From positions 1 to 64,000 of the forward strand of contig CAZIUI010000001.1 in assembly GCA_964542585.1 (NCBI GenBank): a DNA stretch of 64,000 nt, read 5' to 3'. Both the position numbers and the translations under genes were made by a program. How positions within the stretch are numbered: position 1 is the stretch's first letter; every line of letters starts with the position of its first letter. The notes below the pieces were generated by a model. The model was not told where the DNA came from. It did no database searches and saw only the letters and a list, made by a program, of their open reading frames with translations. This document shows positions 43,268 to 52,488 of the stretch, in pieces. Origin of the DNA: CAYYUA01 sp964542585 (lineage in GTDB: Bacteria; Bacteroidota; Bacteroidia; CAILMK01; CAYYUA01).

Positions 43268-43297
43268 AAACCCGGAAAATCACTTTTCCGGGTTTTA
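43267..43297. terminator. Bidirectional terminator between histone-like gene and pcm
   Basis: CCCGGAAAA (43271-43279) and TTTTCCGGG (43284-43292) form a perfect 9-bp stem with a short loop, flanked by A- and T-runs. It ends the plus-strand gene and the convergent pcm gene. Confidence 0.85.
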
Positions 43298-43304
43298 TTT
43301 GGTA

Positions 43305-44006
43305 TCACCAGCCATGTTTACCCTTTAATAAGACAAACCTGAATTGGTCAAAAGTTTCCTTTTGATAGTTTTTGGAGTCTGTTTTTGTTATCCGGTACAT
43401 GAGTTGACCATCTTCACTACCAATTGGTATTACCATTTTTCCGTCTAGTTTTAGTTGGTCCAAATAAACCTTTGGAATAGATGGAGCCGCGGCCGTTACC
43501 AGGATTCGGTCAAATGGAGCCTGATAGGGCAGTCCTTCGGTACCATCCCCCAGATTTAAGTGGATTTGGGAAGAAAGCCCTATGCTAGTAAGGGTTTGTT
43601 CAGCTTTGGCTAAAAGACTTTCCATACGCTCAATTGTGTAAACAGTAGCTCCCATTGACGCTAAAATTGCGGCTTGATAGCCAGATCCGGTTCCGACTTC
43701 CATGATCTTTAAACCCGATTGAACCTGTAGTAATTGGGTTTGATACGCTACCGTGAAAGGTTGGGAAATGGTTTGCCCTTCCCCAATGGAAAAGGGTTTA
43801 TCTTCATAGGCATGCTCAGCAAAAGCAGTATCTAAAAACCAATGGCGGGGCACTTGCTCAAAGGCATTGAGTACTGCCTGATCTTCAATGCCTTTTTCCT
43901 CAAGCTGTTGAATAAGCTTTCTACGAAGCCCTTTTAAACGGTAAGAGTCCTTCACTATAACGGTAATTAATGTTACACCTTCAAAAATATCAAATCCCGA
44001 CTTCAT
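43305..44006 (-). CDS. pcm: Protein-L-isoaspartate O-methyltransferase
   Basis: A 233-residue repair methyltransferase for damaged aspartate residues. The SAM-binding motif I is MEVGTGSGYQAAILAS (about 92-107), with the family's post-I EGQTISQPFTVAYQTQLL (about 74-91) in front, and LNLGDGTEGLPYQAPFDRILVTAAAP (about 145-170) near the end. Homologues usually begin with a segment like the one starting at residue 18 (VKDSYRLKGLRRKLI). A GTG there (43955) is therefore a possible start, while the ATG at 44006 gives 17 more hydrophobic residues. I keep the longer start only as the first available ATG. It is a single gene. Confidence 0.92.
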   Translation of the reverse strand: MKSGFDIFEGVTLITVIVKDSYRLKGLRRKLIQQLEEKGIEDQAVLNAFEQVPRHWFLDTAFAEHAYEDKPFSIGEGQTISQPFTVAYQTQLLQVQSGLKIMEVGTGSGYQAAILASMGATVYTIERMESLLAKAEQTLTSIGLSSQIHLNLGDGTEGLPYQAPFDRILVTAAAPSIPKVYLDQLKLDGKMVIPIGSEDGQLMYRITKTDSKNYQKETFDQFRFVLLKGKHGW

Positions 44007-44076
44007 GAGGAGGGTAGAAGTTAATTTAAAAGCAAGTTCGTGCGTGGTAAAAGTGGTAAAAAGGTTGTAACCATCT

Positions 44077-44084
44077 TACTTTTG
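44077..44084 (+). promoter_or_regulatory. -7 promoter element (TACTTTTG) for the spermidine genes
   Basis: TACTTTTG matches TAnnTTTG and lies 41 bases before the ATG of speD-speE. A -33 TTTG is not clearly seen. Confidence 0.4.
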
Positions 44085-44125
44085 CATTTGGAAATTTTGG
44101 CACCCCATTAAAACTAGTATTGTAA

Positions 44126-45430
44126 ATGAACCGGGGATCCCTTGGCAGACATATCCTAGTAGAGTTTTACGATAGCTCCACTACAGTGTTGAATGATGTA
44201 AGCCTAATTGAGGAATCTATGGTCCAGGCTGCCAAAGAGGCTGATTCAACTGTTGTAAATTCTACCTTTCACCATTTTTCTCCTTTTGGTGTATCCGGGG
44301 TAGTGGTGATTGAGGAAAGCCACCTGGCAATTCACACCTGGCCGGAGTATGGATTCGCTTCTATGGATATATTTACTTGCGGGGAGACAGTAGATCCTTG
44401 GTCGGCTTTCAATTACCTCAAAAGGGTTCTCCAGTCCGAGCATGCATCTTCTATGGAAATGCTCAGAGGGCAGCTAAACTTGTTGGAAAAGAAGGAGGAT
44501 TTCGACCTTGGCAGCATGCGGGATGAAAAGATCAAAAAAGGAGAAGCCCCCAAACAAAAGCGAAACGTCTGGTTTACAGACCGGGATGAAAATATCGCCC
44601 TTTCCTTACGGCACCGGGGAAACAGTCTTTTCAGAGAAGAAAGCCCTTATCAGAAGATTGAAGTTTTTGATACGTATGCCTACGGGCGAATGCTAGCCTG
44701 TGATGACATGGTCATGTGTACTGAAAAAGACGAGTATGTATACCATGAAATGATCGCTCATGTGCCCATGCTAACAAATCCTAACCCCAGGAAAGTGCTT
44801 GTTATCGGTGGTGGTGATGGTGGCACTGTGCGAGAGGTCCTTAAACATAGCGAGGTAGAGGAAGTGGTAATGGTAGAGATCGATGAACGGGTAGTTGAAG
44901 CCAGTAAGCAACACCTGCCAACTTTGTCAACAGCATTGGAGGATGAAAGGCTTCACTTGATCATTGATGACGGTATCAAATACGTTCAGCAATCGCCATC
45001 TGAAACCTTTGACCTGGTGATAGTTGACTCCACTGATCCCGTGGGACCTTCCAAAGGGCTTTTTACCGAAGCATTTTACAGGGATATTTATCGCATCCTG
45101 AACAGTAACGGGGTGATGGTTACGCAAAGTGAGTCTCCCCGCTTTAACGTCCGTGTTTACCAGGAAGTGTACAGCATCTTCAATCGTATTTTTGGGAATG
45201 GGTCAGTTTTTAGCTATCTGGTTTACATACCTACTTATCCCACCGGTATGTGGAGTTTTTCTTATTCTTCCAAAGGCCAGGCACATCCCTGGGAAAATCT
45301 GGACGATGTAAAAGCATGGTCATTTACCCAAGAGCATGGTCTTCAATATTACAATCCTGAGGTGCACCGCGCTTCCTTTGCCTTGCCCAATTTTGTTCGT
45401 CAAATGATAGCTTCCGAACCAGCCAGCTAG
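44126..45430 (+). CDS. Fused S-adenosylmethionine decarboxylase - spermidine synthase
   Basis: A 434-residue bifunctional protein. Residues 1-115 are a class 1B AdoMet decarboxylase (SpeH type) with the self-cleavage site Glu-Ser65 in EESHLAIHTWPE, His70 and Cys85, the same spacing as the T. maritima enzyme (Ser63, His68, Cys83). Residues about 145-434 are a spermidine synthase with the aminopropyl-transfer site: YQKIEVFDT, GGGDGGTVREVLKH (about 228-241) and the catalytic DSTDPVGP (about 299-306). The decarboxylated AdoMet made by the first half is the donor for the second, so the fusion couples donor supply to use. speB follows after 30 bases, completing a putrescine-to-spermidine unit. Because the first half must self-cleave at Ser65, the mature enzyme should split into two chains, with the spermidine synthase on the larger one. 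Confidence 0.93.
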   Translation: MNRGSLGRHILVEFYDSSTTVLNDVSLIEESMVQAAKEADSTVVNSTFHHFSPFGVSGVVVIEESHLAIHTWPEYGFASMDIFTCGETVDPWSAFNYLKRVLQSEHASSMEMLRGQLNLLEKKEDFDLGSMRDEKIKKGEAPKQKRNVWFTDRDENIALSLRHRGNSLFREESPYQKIEVFDTYAYGRMLACDDMVMCTEKDEYVYHEMIAHVPMLTNPNPRKVLVIGGGDGGTVREVLKHSEVEEVVMVEIDERVVEASKQHLPTLSTALEDERLHLIIDDGIKYVQQSPSETFDLVIVDSTDPVGPSKGLFTEAFYRDIYRILNSNGVMVTQSESPRFNVRVYQEVYSIFNRIFGNGSVFSYLVYIPTYPTGMWSFSYSSKGQAHPWENLDDVKAWSFTQEHGLQYYNPEVHRASFALPNFVRQMIASEPAS

Positions 45431-45460
45431 CTTTCATTCCGAAAATTGTTTTCTTTTAGC

Positions 45461-46513
45461 ATGAGATCACAACCTTCTAGTAGGCGTAATGATATAATAG
45501 CAACCTTTGACCCCAATACGAATGGGCATTACCATCAAGGGATTTTTGGTCTTCCATTTAATATTGAAGAGGCGCAAGTTGTGATTTTGCCGGTACCTTG
45601 GGATGCTACGGTATCATACGGAGAAGGAGCAGCAGAAGGGCCCTACACCATCTGGAAAGGTTCTCAACAAATAGACCTTTACGATGAGCTAAGACCCGGA
45701 TATTGGAGGGCAGGCTACGCCATGGGAGCTTTTAATAACGAATGGTATCAAAAAAACCAGCAGTGCCGTCAACAGGTACGCGCTTTACAGGCCGGTGATC
45801 CTAGCATTGATCCATCAAGTATTGATGCTGATTGTGAAGACCTTAATCAAGCGGTTGCCTTCGCAGCTGAACATTACCTGGAGAAGGGCCAACTTGTAGG
45901 ATTAGTTGGTGGTGAGCACAGCGTAATGCTTGGGTATTTAAGGGCTTTGAAAAAACATCGTCAACAAGCCATAGCGGTCATTCAATTAGATGCGCACTGT
46001 GATCTAAGAATTGCATACGAGGGGTTAACTTATTCTCATGCTTCGGTTATGCACAATGCCCTGAGTGAAGGCTTAGTTGATCGGCTGGTATCGGTTGGCA
46101 TAAGGGACTATGCAGAAGCTGAGGTTTCAAAAATGCACGAAGCAGGCAGAACAATCCAACCTTATTCGGACCCTTTTTTGAAGGATGCTTTATTGAAAGG
46201 CACTAGCTGGGACGCCCTATGCGAACAGGTTATAACTGAATTGCCCGAAGAGGTGTACATAAGCTTTGATATTGACGCCCTTGATCCCGCCCTGTGCCCT
46301 CACACAGGTACACCTGTTCCGGGAGGGCTCAGCTTTGATAAAGCACGCTATTTAATACATAAAATAACGGAAAGCGGAAGAAAGATCATAGGTTTTGACC
46401 TTTCTGAAGTAGCTCCTGCTACCCATAAAAATGATGAATGGGATGGAAATGTAGGCAGCCGCATTTTATACAACCTTTGTAATGAGGCAGCTTACAGCCA
46501 TGATATGGTCTAG
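45461..46513 (+). CDS. speB: Agmatinase-family ureohydrolase
   Basis: A 350-residue ureohydrolase. The ATG at 45461 is better than the TTG five codons upstream. The binuclear-metal ligands are all present: GGEHS (His153), QLDAHCD (Asp177, His179, Asp181) and SFDIDALDPA (Asp270, Asp272). The N-terminal part has VILPVPWDATVSYGEGAAEGP, the usual substrate-site segment. The best substrate is agmatine, giving putrescine and urea, which fits the speD-speE fusion 30 bases upstream. Arginine decarboxylase (speA), which supplies agmatine, is not in this window. Another ureohydrolase substrate (such as formiminoglutamate) cannot be excluded by sequence. Confidence 0.85.
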   Translation: MRSQPSSRRNDIIATFDPNTNGHYHQGIFGLPFNIEEAQVVILPVPWDATVSYGEGAAEGPYTIWKGSQQIDLYDELRPGYWRAGYAMGAFNNEWYQKNQQCRQQVRALQAGDPSIDPSSIDADCEDLNQAVAFAAEHYLEKGQLVGLVGGEHSVMLGYLRALKKHRQQAIAVIQLDAHCDLRIAYEGLTYSHASVMHNALSEGLVDRLVSVGIRDYAEAEVSKMHEAGRTIQPYSDPFLKDALLKGTSWDALCEQVITELPEEVYISFDIDALDPALCPHTGTPVPGGLSFDKARYLIHKITESGRKIIGFDLSEVAPATHKNDEWDGNVGSRILYNLCNEAAYSHDMV

Positions 46514-46591
46514 TCCTTCTATCTTTTTTATCTAAGAAAGATCAACACTTTCAAGCCAACCTCTGGTTACCGGTGTACGTTTAAATCACGC

Positions 46592-46599
46592 TATTTTTG
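46592..46599 (+). promoter_or_regulatory. -7 promoter element (TATTTTTG) for the aminotransferase gene
   Basis: TATTTTTG matches TAnnTTTG, 14 bases before the ATG at 46614, giving a very short leader. No clear -33 is seen. Confidence 0.4.
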
Positions 46600-46613
46600 C
46601 TCACTGTATTTAA

Positions 46614-47807
46614 ATGTTATTTATGCCCCTACTAGCCGATCGCCTTGAGCGTCTTTCCGAATCCGCTACCTTAAAAATGGCACGCCTGAGCCGTGAACTG
46701 AAAGATCAAGGGGCGGACATCATCAACCTCAGCCTTGGGGAGCCTGACTTTGATACCCCTCAGCATATCAAAGAAGCCGGCATCCAAGCCATAAGGGATG
46801 GGGTAACCAGTTATCCACCTGTTGCTGGTTTTCAAGGGTTAAGGGAAGCTGTTACCCGTAAATATGAGCAGGATCTTGGTCTAAATTATGATCCCGGCCA
46901 GGTCGTGGTTAGCTCTGGAGCTAAACAAACCTTGATCAACATCCTGATGGCTGTTGTCAATCCTGGAGATGAAGTGGTTGTTCCAGCTCCTTACTGGGTT
47001 TCTTATCCGGAAATGATTAAGATGGTAGATGGAGAAATGGTACCTATTCCCTCCAGCGTGGAATCTGATTACAAAATTTCACCCCAGCAACTGGAGGATG
47101 CTATAACAGACCGAACTCGGGTGGTTATGCTTTGCTCGCCTAATAATCCCACGGGCAGTGTTTATCGCGGGGATGAATTGCGACAGCTAGCCGCAGTTAT
47201 AAGCCGCTATCCGCAGCTATATGTGATCTCGGATGAGATTTACGATTACATCAACTTTACCCATCAGGTAAATTCCATTGCCCAATTCTCAGGTCTTAAA
47301 GACCGCACAGCGCTAGTGAGCGGTGTATCTAAAAGTTTTGCAATGACGGGCTGGCGAATAGGATTCATGGCTGCTCCAAAGGCTATCGCAGACGCCTGCA
47401 CAAAAATTCAGGGCCAATTTACTTCGGGTGCAAATGGAATGGCACAAATAGCAGCCGAAGAAGCCATTAGCGGTGATCTGACTCCTACGTATGAAATGCG
47501 GGACGCCTTTCAGCGCAGGCGTGATCTGGTCATGAATAAACTTAAAGATATACCGGGCGTTCGCTTCAATAAGCCCGATGGGGCTTTTTACTTATTTGCT
47601 GATATTAGTAGTTTGTATGGTAAAACCATCAATGGCGATTCCATTAACGACAGTGAATCCTTTTGCATGACGGTACTTAATGAAGCTCAGGTCTCCTTAG
47701 TACCTGGTGTGGCTTTTGGAGATGATAACTGCGTTCGCTTCTCTTTTGCTGCTTCTGAAGATGCCCTATCCACAGCTATTAATCGGCTGCAGGCGCTGCT
47801 TACTTAA
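46614..47807 (+). CDS. Class I aminotransferase, aspartate aminotransferase-like
   Basis: A 397-residue PLP aminotransferase of fold type I, class I-gamma (AspB/AspAT-like). It has the markers INLSLGEPDFDTP (about 37-49), VTSYPPVAGFQGLREAV, the loop NNPTGSVY and the PLP lysine in SGVSKSFAMTGWRIGF (Lys about 240). The C-terminal Arg in VRFSFAASED contacts the substrate carboxylate. The substrate is probably aspartate and 2-oxoglutarate, but aromatic amino acids or prephenate are possible in the same family. It follows speB with a gap of 100 bases and has its own short leader, so it is probably separately transcribed. Confidence 0.88.
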   Translation: MLFMPLLADRLERLSESATLKMARLSRELKDQGADIINLSLGEPDFDTPQHIKEAGIQAIRDGVTSYPPVAGFQGLREAVTRKYEQDLGLNYDPGQVVVSSGAKQTLINILMAVVNPGDEVVVPAPYWVSYPEMIKMVDGEMVPIPSSVESDYKISPQQLEDAITDRTRVVMLCSPNNPTGSVYRGDELRQLAAVISRYPQLYVISDEIYDYINFTHQVNSIAQFSGLKDRTALVSGVSKSFAMTGWRIGFMAAPKAIADACTKIQGQFTSGANGMAQIAAEEAISGDLTPTYEMRDAFQRRRDLVMNKLKDIPGVRFNKPDGAFYLFADISSLYGKTINGDSINDSESFCMTVLNEAQVSLVPGVAFGDDNCVRFSFAASEDALSTAINRLQALLT

Positions 47808-47853
47808 TGGCAATATTTGCGTTTGTAAATCCAGATAACCAAAAAGATCTCCC

Positions 47854-48903
47854 ATGAGCGCTCCCTTCCAACTCACCCAATCTCAACTAAAAGCCATTGA
47901 TCAAGCTTTCCAGCAAAAAAAAGTGTTAATCATTGGTGATGTGATGTGCGATGCCTATTGGTGGGGGCAGGTTAATCGTATATCCCCGGAAGCTCCAGTT
48001 CCAGTTGTTGAAATTGATCAGAAGGAATACCGGTTGGGAGGAGCTGCCAATGTAGCTGTGAACATGCAGCGATTGGGAGCAGAGCCCTTACTTTGCAGTG
48101 TTATTGGACCTGATCAGGAAGGGGCTACTTTTAAGCAATTACTGGAGAGTGAAAATATTAGCTCAGCCCACCTTATCCAGGCTGAAAGCAGGCCAACAAC
48201 CGTTAAAACCCGGGTAATGGGTGAGCGTCATCAGTTGTTGCGGGTGGATAGCGAAACGAAGAAACTGCTTGCAGAAAATGAGCAAGAGGAATTGTTAAAG
48301 GTTGCCAAGGATGCTGTGAAAATGGCTGATGCGGTCTTGTTTGTGGATTATGATAAAGGCATCTTAGAGCATGGTTTGATCCAGGAGATTATCAGCGTAG
48401 CTAAGGCATCTGGCATACCCACGGCTGTAGACCCGAAAAAAGCCCACTTCTTTGCTTACCAAGGAGCTACCCTTTTCAAGCCTAATTTGAATGAATTACA
48501 AAGTAACCTCGAGCTTGAACTGCCATATCCCCTTACTAAGAAAGATATGGATAAGGCAACTAAACAACTTAGAAGCCACCTCAATAATGATATAGGGTTC
48601 ATAACCCTATCAGAGCAGGGCGTTTACATTACAGATTATCAGGAAGATTACCTGCTTCCAGCCCATTTGCGAACCATATATGATGTTTCCGGGGCTGGCG
48701 ATACCGTCATGAGCGTAGCTACGCTGGCGCTTGCTGCCCAATGTTCCCTGCCCGTTATAGCCGAAATGGCGAACCTGGCCGGGGGATTAGTTTGCGAAGG
48801 TGTTGGTGTGGCACCCATCCAGCATGACCAGTTTTTCCAGGAGTGTACCAGGGCCATGGTCTACCAGCAAAGCGAAACGTTGGATGTTAATGGGCAAGCG
48901 TAG
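47854..48903 (+). CDS. rfaE1: D-glycero-beta-D-manno-heptose-7-phosphate kinase (PfkB family)
   Basis: A 349-residue PfkB-family kinase like the N-terminal half of HldE. It begins with the substrate region VLIIGDVMCDAYWWGQVNRISPEAPVPVV, then the PfkB signature GGAANVAVNMQRLGA (about 63-77), YDKGIL, and the second signature DVSGAGDTVMSVATLALA with the catalytic Asp in GAGD (about 276-293). The cytidylyltransferase half of the bifunctional HldE is absent, so it is a kinase-only gene; the second step must be elsewhere. The role would be ADP-heptose synthesis for lipopolysaccharide core. It follows the aminotransferase with a gap of 46 bases, probably as a unit. Confidence 0.88.
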   Translation: MSAPFQLTQSQLKAIDQAFQQKKVLIIGDVMCDAYWWGQVNRISPEAPVPVVEIDQKEYRLGGAANVAVNMQRLGAEPLLCSVIGPDQEGATFKQLLESENISSAHLIQAESRPTTVKTRVMGERHQLLRVDSETKKLLAENEQEELLKVAKDAVKMADAVLFVDYDKGILEHGLIQEIISVAKASGIPTAVDPKKAHFFAYQGATLFKPNLNELQSNLELELPYPLTKKDMDKATKQLRSHLNNDIGFITLSEQGVYITDYQEDYLLPAHLRTIYDVSGAGDTVMSVATLALAAQCSLPVIAEMANLAGGLVCEGVGVAPIQHDQFFQECTRAMVYQQSETLDVNGQA

Positions 48904-48935
48904 GATTGCTTAAGATATCCTGAAGTAATCGGTAG

Positions 48936-49814
48936 ATGGTATACCTGGCTTTAAGCATTATTGCTACTACCTTAATTTTTGTGGTTTTCCGCTTTATTGG
49001 ACGGCAAAATGTTCACACGTTTCAGGCCATCGTGGTCAATTACATGGTAAGTGTAGGCTTGGGCTTATTTTTAGTACCAAAGCAATCCGTAGAGATTGAC
49101 ACTTTACCCACCGAATTCTTTCAAATAGGACTAGCCATTGGACTGCTTTTTGTTATAAACTTTTGGTTCATGGGGCGAGCTACTCAGTTATTTGGGGTGG
49201 CTCCAGCAACCATTCTTGCAAGGATCTCACTAGTTGTACCTGCTTTTTTTTCTATTTGGATGTTTGGAGAGGTGTTTAATGCACTTAAGGCTTTGGGGCT
49301 GCTATCAGCCATTCTGGCCATTATGCTCACACTGTATGAGCCCGGCTTAATCCATAGACTTCGAGATCCGGCTCGCTGGTGGCCTTATTTTTTTCCGTTA
49401 GGGGCTTTTCTCGGAACCGGCATCATCGACAGCCTTTTTAAAGTTGCAGAGGTTCAATTCCTGGGGTCCATTCCCAACCTGTATTTCTTACTCTATCTAT
49501 TTGGGTTTGCAGGCCTGGTAGGCTTGTTATTCATATGTTACCGGTTTTCAACGGGTCATATGAAGTTGGATCGTAGAGCAATCCCATTTGGCATTGTCCT
49601 CGGCATTGTTAACTTCTTTGCAATTTACTGCTTGCTTTTGGCATTATCTGTTAGCGACTTAGCCGGTTCTGTCCTTTTTCCCATCAATAGCGTTAGTATC
49701 GTGGCATTGAGCACATTTATTTCATACAGCATTTTTAGGGAGCCACTTAATATTTACAATTTAAGCGGTTTTTTATTGGCTGTTAGTGCTATTCTGCTCA
49801 TAACATTAGCATGA
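48936..49814 (+). CDS. EamA/DMT-superfamily transporter
   Basis: A 292-residue membrane protein with about ten hydrophobic segments, in two halves as for the drug/metabolite transporter (EamA) family. The first half ends near residue 138 (ALGLLSAILAIMLTLYEPG). The second half starts with a short hydrophilic linker (HRLRDPARWWPYFF) and ends SGFLLAVSAILLITLA. Substrate is not predictable. Its stop overlaps the next gene's ATG by 4 bases (ATGA). It follows the kinase gene after 32 bases, so the set may be one transcript. Confidence 0.85.
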   Translation: MVYLALSIIATTLIFVVFRFIGRQNVHTFQAIVVNYMVSVGLGLFLVPKQSVEIDTLPTEFFQIGLAIGLLFVINFWFMGRATQLFGVAPATILARISLVVPAFFSIWMFGEVFNALKALGLLSAILAIMLTLYEPGLIHRLRDPARWWPYFFPLGAFLGTGIIDSLFKVAEVQFLGSIPNLYFLLYLFGFAGLVGLLFICYRFSTGHMKLDRRAIPFGIVLGIVNFFAIYCLLLALSVSDLAGSVLFPINSVSIVALSTFISYSIFREPLNIYNLSGFLLAVSAILLITLA

Positions 49815-50392
49815 CTATGAGGTATTGGACCATAAGTTCAGAGGCTAAAGGCTATTACGAATTGAAAGGCAGTAAGTTTTTTGCTTACGTATCACCCGTT
49901 ACTGATAAGGAAGCGGTTAAGCAGTGGATTAGCCATAAATGGAACCAGCATCCTAAAGCCCAGCATGTTTGCTATGCTTACCGGATGGGAGTTCACCAAA
50001 TCCAAACCAAAACCAATGATGATGGAGAACCTGCCAACACTGCCGGAAAGCCGATTTTAAACCACTTAGAAGGGTCAAACTTGACCAACGTAGTTTTAGC
50101 TGTGGTTCGCTATTTTGGAGGAGTAAAGCTAGGAAGGGGCGGGTTAATTTCAGCCTATAGGTACAGTGCTAAAATTGCACTAGGTAACGCAATTGTAACA
50201 TGCCAGATAGAGACCCAACAACTGCAAGCGTCTATTTCCTACAAAGATTATTCTGCGTTTATGGAAAAGCTAAAAAAAGCTGGTGTTTATATTGTTGATG
50301 AAGAATACTTTTCGGAAAATTGTCGTTTTACCATAGAAGTTCCATATGAAGAAACCCATGATTGGGAGAATTGGTTGAGTAATCAAAACTAA
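49811..50392 (+). CDS. YigZ/IMPACT family protein
   Basis: A 193-residue protein of the YigZ (UPF0029/IMPACT) family. The conserved N-terminal domain (about 10-120) holds SKFFAYVSPVTDKEAVKQWI, HVCYAYRMG, DDGEPANTAGKPIL and NVVLAVVRYFGGVKLGRGGLISAYR, all family marks. The C-terminal ferredoxin-like domain (about 130-193) is shorter. In eukaryotes IMPACT regulates GCN1 binding; in bacteria the function is unknown, with a proposed role in translation or protein folding. It overlaps the transporter gene by 4 bases, so it is translationally coupled. Confidence 0.88.
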   Translation: MTMRYWTISSEAKGYYELKGSKFFAYVSPVTDKEAVKQWISHKWNQHPKAQHVCYAYRMGVHQIQTKTNDDGEPANTAGKPILNHLEGSNLTNVVLAVVRYFGGVKLGRGGLISAYRYSAKIALGNAIVTCQIETQQLQASISYKDYSAFMEKLKKAGVYIVDEEYFSENCRFTIEVPYEETHDWENWLSNQN

Positions 50393-50403
50393 TATTGTAT
50401 TTA

Positions 50404-52248
50404 ATGAGGAATGTCCGGCTAAACCTGTTGTTTTTACCTTTACTTCTAGCTTTACCCGTTTGCTCGGCATCACAGGATGGCTGGCTACAAACGCCTACCA
50501 AGAGTTCGATAGGTCGTCCGGATGTAACGCTGGAAGGGCGTGGGCGTAAGCTTCAGAAATCGGCGGCTGAATGGGCTGAAGGATACCTTTCCACAGTTGG
50601 TAAGGAAGGGAGCTACCTCAAGCTACAGGATTACCGGGAAAGTGTTTTGGGTTTCCATCTTACATACCAGCAAAATTACCGCGGGATTCCGGTTTACAAT
50701 TCCCAAGTAAAGGTTAACATTTCAAAATCAGGAAAGCTTCAATCCTTGTTTTACAAGACAATTGATCCCTCAAATTTCCCTGCCAAAACATTGCAGCTAA
50801 AGGATCAACCGCCCTTTCTTAATAATTTTAGGGAAGAAGGTAAGCTTCACACAAAAAAGGTGATTTTTAAAAATCGTAAACAGCCGCAACTTGCTTATGC
50901 TGTGAGCTTAATACATAAGCCTTCAGGAACCCATGATCAGTATGTTTTTGATCATAATGGGGATACGTTACACCAGCGTGATATGAACCGTTACCTGGGC
51001 TTAACCAAGGACACGACAGCTACGGCCTATGTATATTACCCCAACCCCCTTATAACTTCCGAAAATCCCTATGGAAAGCCATTTTGGGATAATAGAGATA
51101 AAACTAACCTTTTTCTAAAAGGTCAAAGAGAAAAAGTGCAAATCAATGCCAATATTGCAAGTTCTGATTCATTTACCCTGCAATCCCCGTTTTTTAAAGT
51201 CACCAACTTCTCACCTCCTCAAACCCCAGTAACTTACAGTAATAGTACAGCATTCAATTTTACGCGGGATTCAAGTGCTTTCGAGGATGTCAATTCCTTT
51301 TATCACCTCCAGCGATTCAAAGATTATCTGGGAGAAATTGAGCTTGATAGCATGTTCGATTACCAATTACCGGTAGATGCTCATTCATTATCAAACCAAG
51401 ATAACTCCCGCTTTTCCTTAGCCGGAAATTCGAATAAAGGTCGTTTATACTTTGGGGAAGGTGGGGTAGATGATGCTGAGGATGCTGAGATCATTATCCA
51501 TGAGTTCGGTCATGCCATTTCAGCATATGCCTCTCCGGGCTCCTATAATGGTGGAAAAGAATCTAAGGCTTTGGAAGAAGGCTTATGTGATTACTTAGCT
51601 TGTTCTTATGGCCGGCACCTTGATAATTACAAATGGAAGCGACTATTTTCTTGGGATGCTGGCATTAAGCCGCAGCAGAATAACAAGTTTTGGAAAGGTA
51701 GATGGTGTACTACTGAAAAGCAGTATCCAGAAGATTTAACGGGTGCCAAATACGAAGATGGCGAGATCTGGGCCGGTACTCTAATGGAAGTCTGGGAAAA
51801 GCTTGGTAGGCAGACTACTGATGAACTGGTTTTAGCAGCACTGAATGCCTTTAGCAAGAATATGACCATGAACGATGGTGCCCGCTTGGTTTTACAAGCA
51901 GATAGTGTTTTGTACAATGGTCAACACCAATCTACGCTTTTAAACATCCTTGGTACTAGTGGCCTTGTTAATCCCCAGAAATTGGGGTTGGAAGACCGGT
52001 CCAAAACATCAAAAGGTTGGGATCCGAAGTGCTACTACCGCAATCAGGCATTCCTGGTAGAATTGGAAAGCCCCGTTCAGCAACTTTCCATCACCCTTCA
52101 ATCCTTAAGTGGTCAAGTTATCGCGCAGAAGGTTGAGGGTGCCAATGATCAATACAAAATCAAGGCTAATGGGTTAGCTAGTGGTATGTACATTCTCCAT
52201 CTTCAAAAACCTGAACATGCCAAGGCAATAAAAGTGATGAAGCCTTAA
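50404..52248 (+). CDS. Secreted M4/M36-like zinc metallopeptidase with T9SS type A sorting domain
   Basis: A 614-residue exported peptidase, started at the ATG 50404 (MRNVRLNLLFLPLLLALPVCS), which gives a clean signal peptide. The TTG three codons before is not needed. An FTP-like propeptide region (about 40-200) contains YQQNYRGIPVYNSQVKVNIS. The zinc site is HEFGH (366-370) with the third ligand in LEEGLCDYLA about 20 residues later, as in M4/M36 gluzincins. The C-terminal 75 residues are a T9SS type A domain (LQSLSGQVIAQKV... GLASGMYILHLQKP). It would be activated after export and anchored or released at the cell surface. The insertion between HEFGH and the Glu is a bit short, but the pattern is complete. 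Confidence 0.85.
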   Translation: MRNVRLNLLFLPLLLALPVCSASQDGWLQTPTKSSIGRPDVTLEGRGRKLQKSAAEWAEGYLSTVGKEGSYLKLQDYRESVLGFHLTYQQNYRGIPVYNSQVKVNISKSGKLQSLFYKTIDPSNFPAKTLQLKDQPPFLNNFREEGKLHTKKVIFKNRKQPQLAYAVSLIHKPSGTHDQYVFDHNGDTLHQRDMNRYLGLTKDTTATAYVYYPNPLITSENPYGKPFWDNRDKTNLFLKGQREKVQINANIASSDSFTLQSPFFKVTNFSPPQTPVTYSNSTAFNFTRDSSAFEDVNSFYHLQRFKDYLGEIELDSMFDYQLPVDAHSLSNQDNSRFSLAGNSNKGRLYFGEGGVDDAEDAEIIIHEFGHAISAYASPGSYNGGKESKALEEGLCDYLACSYGRHLDNYKWKRLFSWDAGIKPQQNNKFWKGRWCTTEKQYPEDLTGAKYEDGEIWAGTLMEVWEKLGRQTTDELVLAALNAFSKNMTMNDGARLVLQADSVLYNGQHQSTLLNILGTSGLVNPQKLGLEDRSKTSKGWDPKCYYRNQAFLVELESPVQQLSITLQSLSGQVIAQKVEGANDQYKIKANGLASGMYILHLQKPEHAKAIKVMKP

Positions 52249-52418
52249 ACTTTCACTCAATTCCGGGATCTCAATTTCCTTATTGTATTGTGCTTGGAAG
52301 CCTTCTCCTAAAAGCAAGGAATCAAGGCATTTTTTATGGCCACACTAAACCTCAATTGGATCCAAGTGTTCTAAAATTTCCCAATTTAGTGCCAAATCAT
52401 CCGCCACAAGGCTGTTGA

Positions 52419-52450
52419 TTTGCTTCAGTTAGGTTGAATCCGTAATATTG
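52419..52450 (+). promoter_or_regulatory. Candidate promoter of the nuo operon
   Basis: TTTG (52419-52422), 20 bases and TAATATTG (52443-52450) match the -33/-7 layout, with one mismatch to TAnnTTTG. It lies about 38 bases before the nuoA ATG at 52489. Confidence 0.45.
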
Positions 52451-52461
52451 CATAAATAAAA

Positions 52462-52473
52462 TAGGCTAGCCTA
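52462..52473. promoter_or_regulatory. 12-bp palindrome in the nuo leader, possible operator
   Basis: TAGGCTAGCCTA is a perfect palindrome just downstream of the candidate nuo promoter and 15 bases before nuoA. It is well placed as a repressor site at or after the transcription start. No identity for a regulator is suggested. Confidence 0.35.
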
Positions 52474-52488
52474 AATTACCTCATTTAT

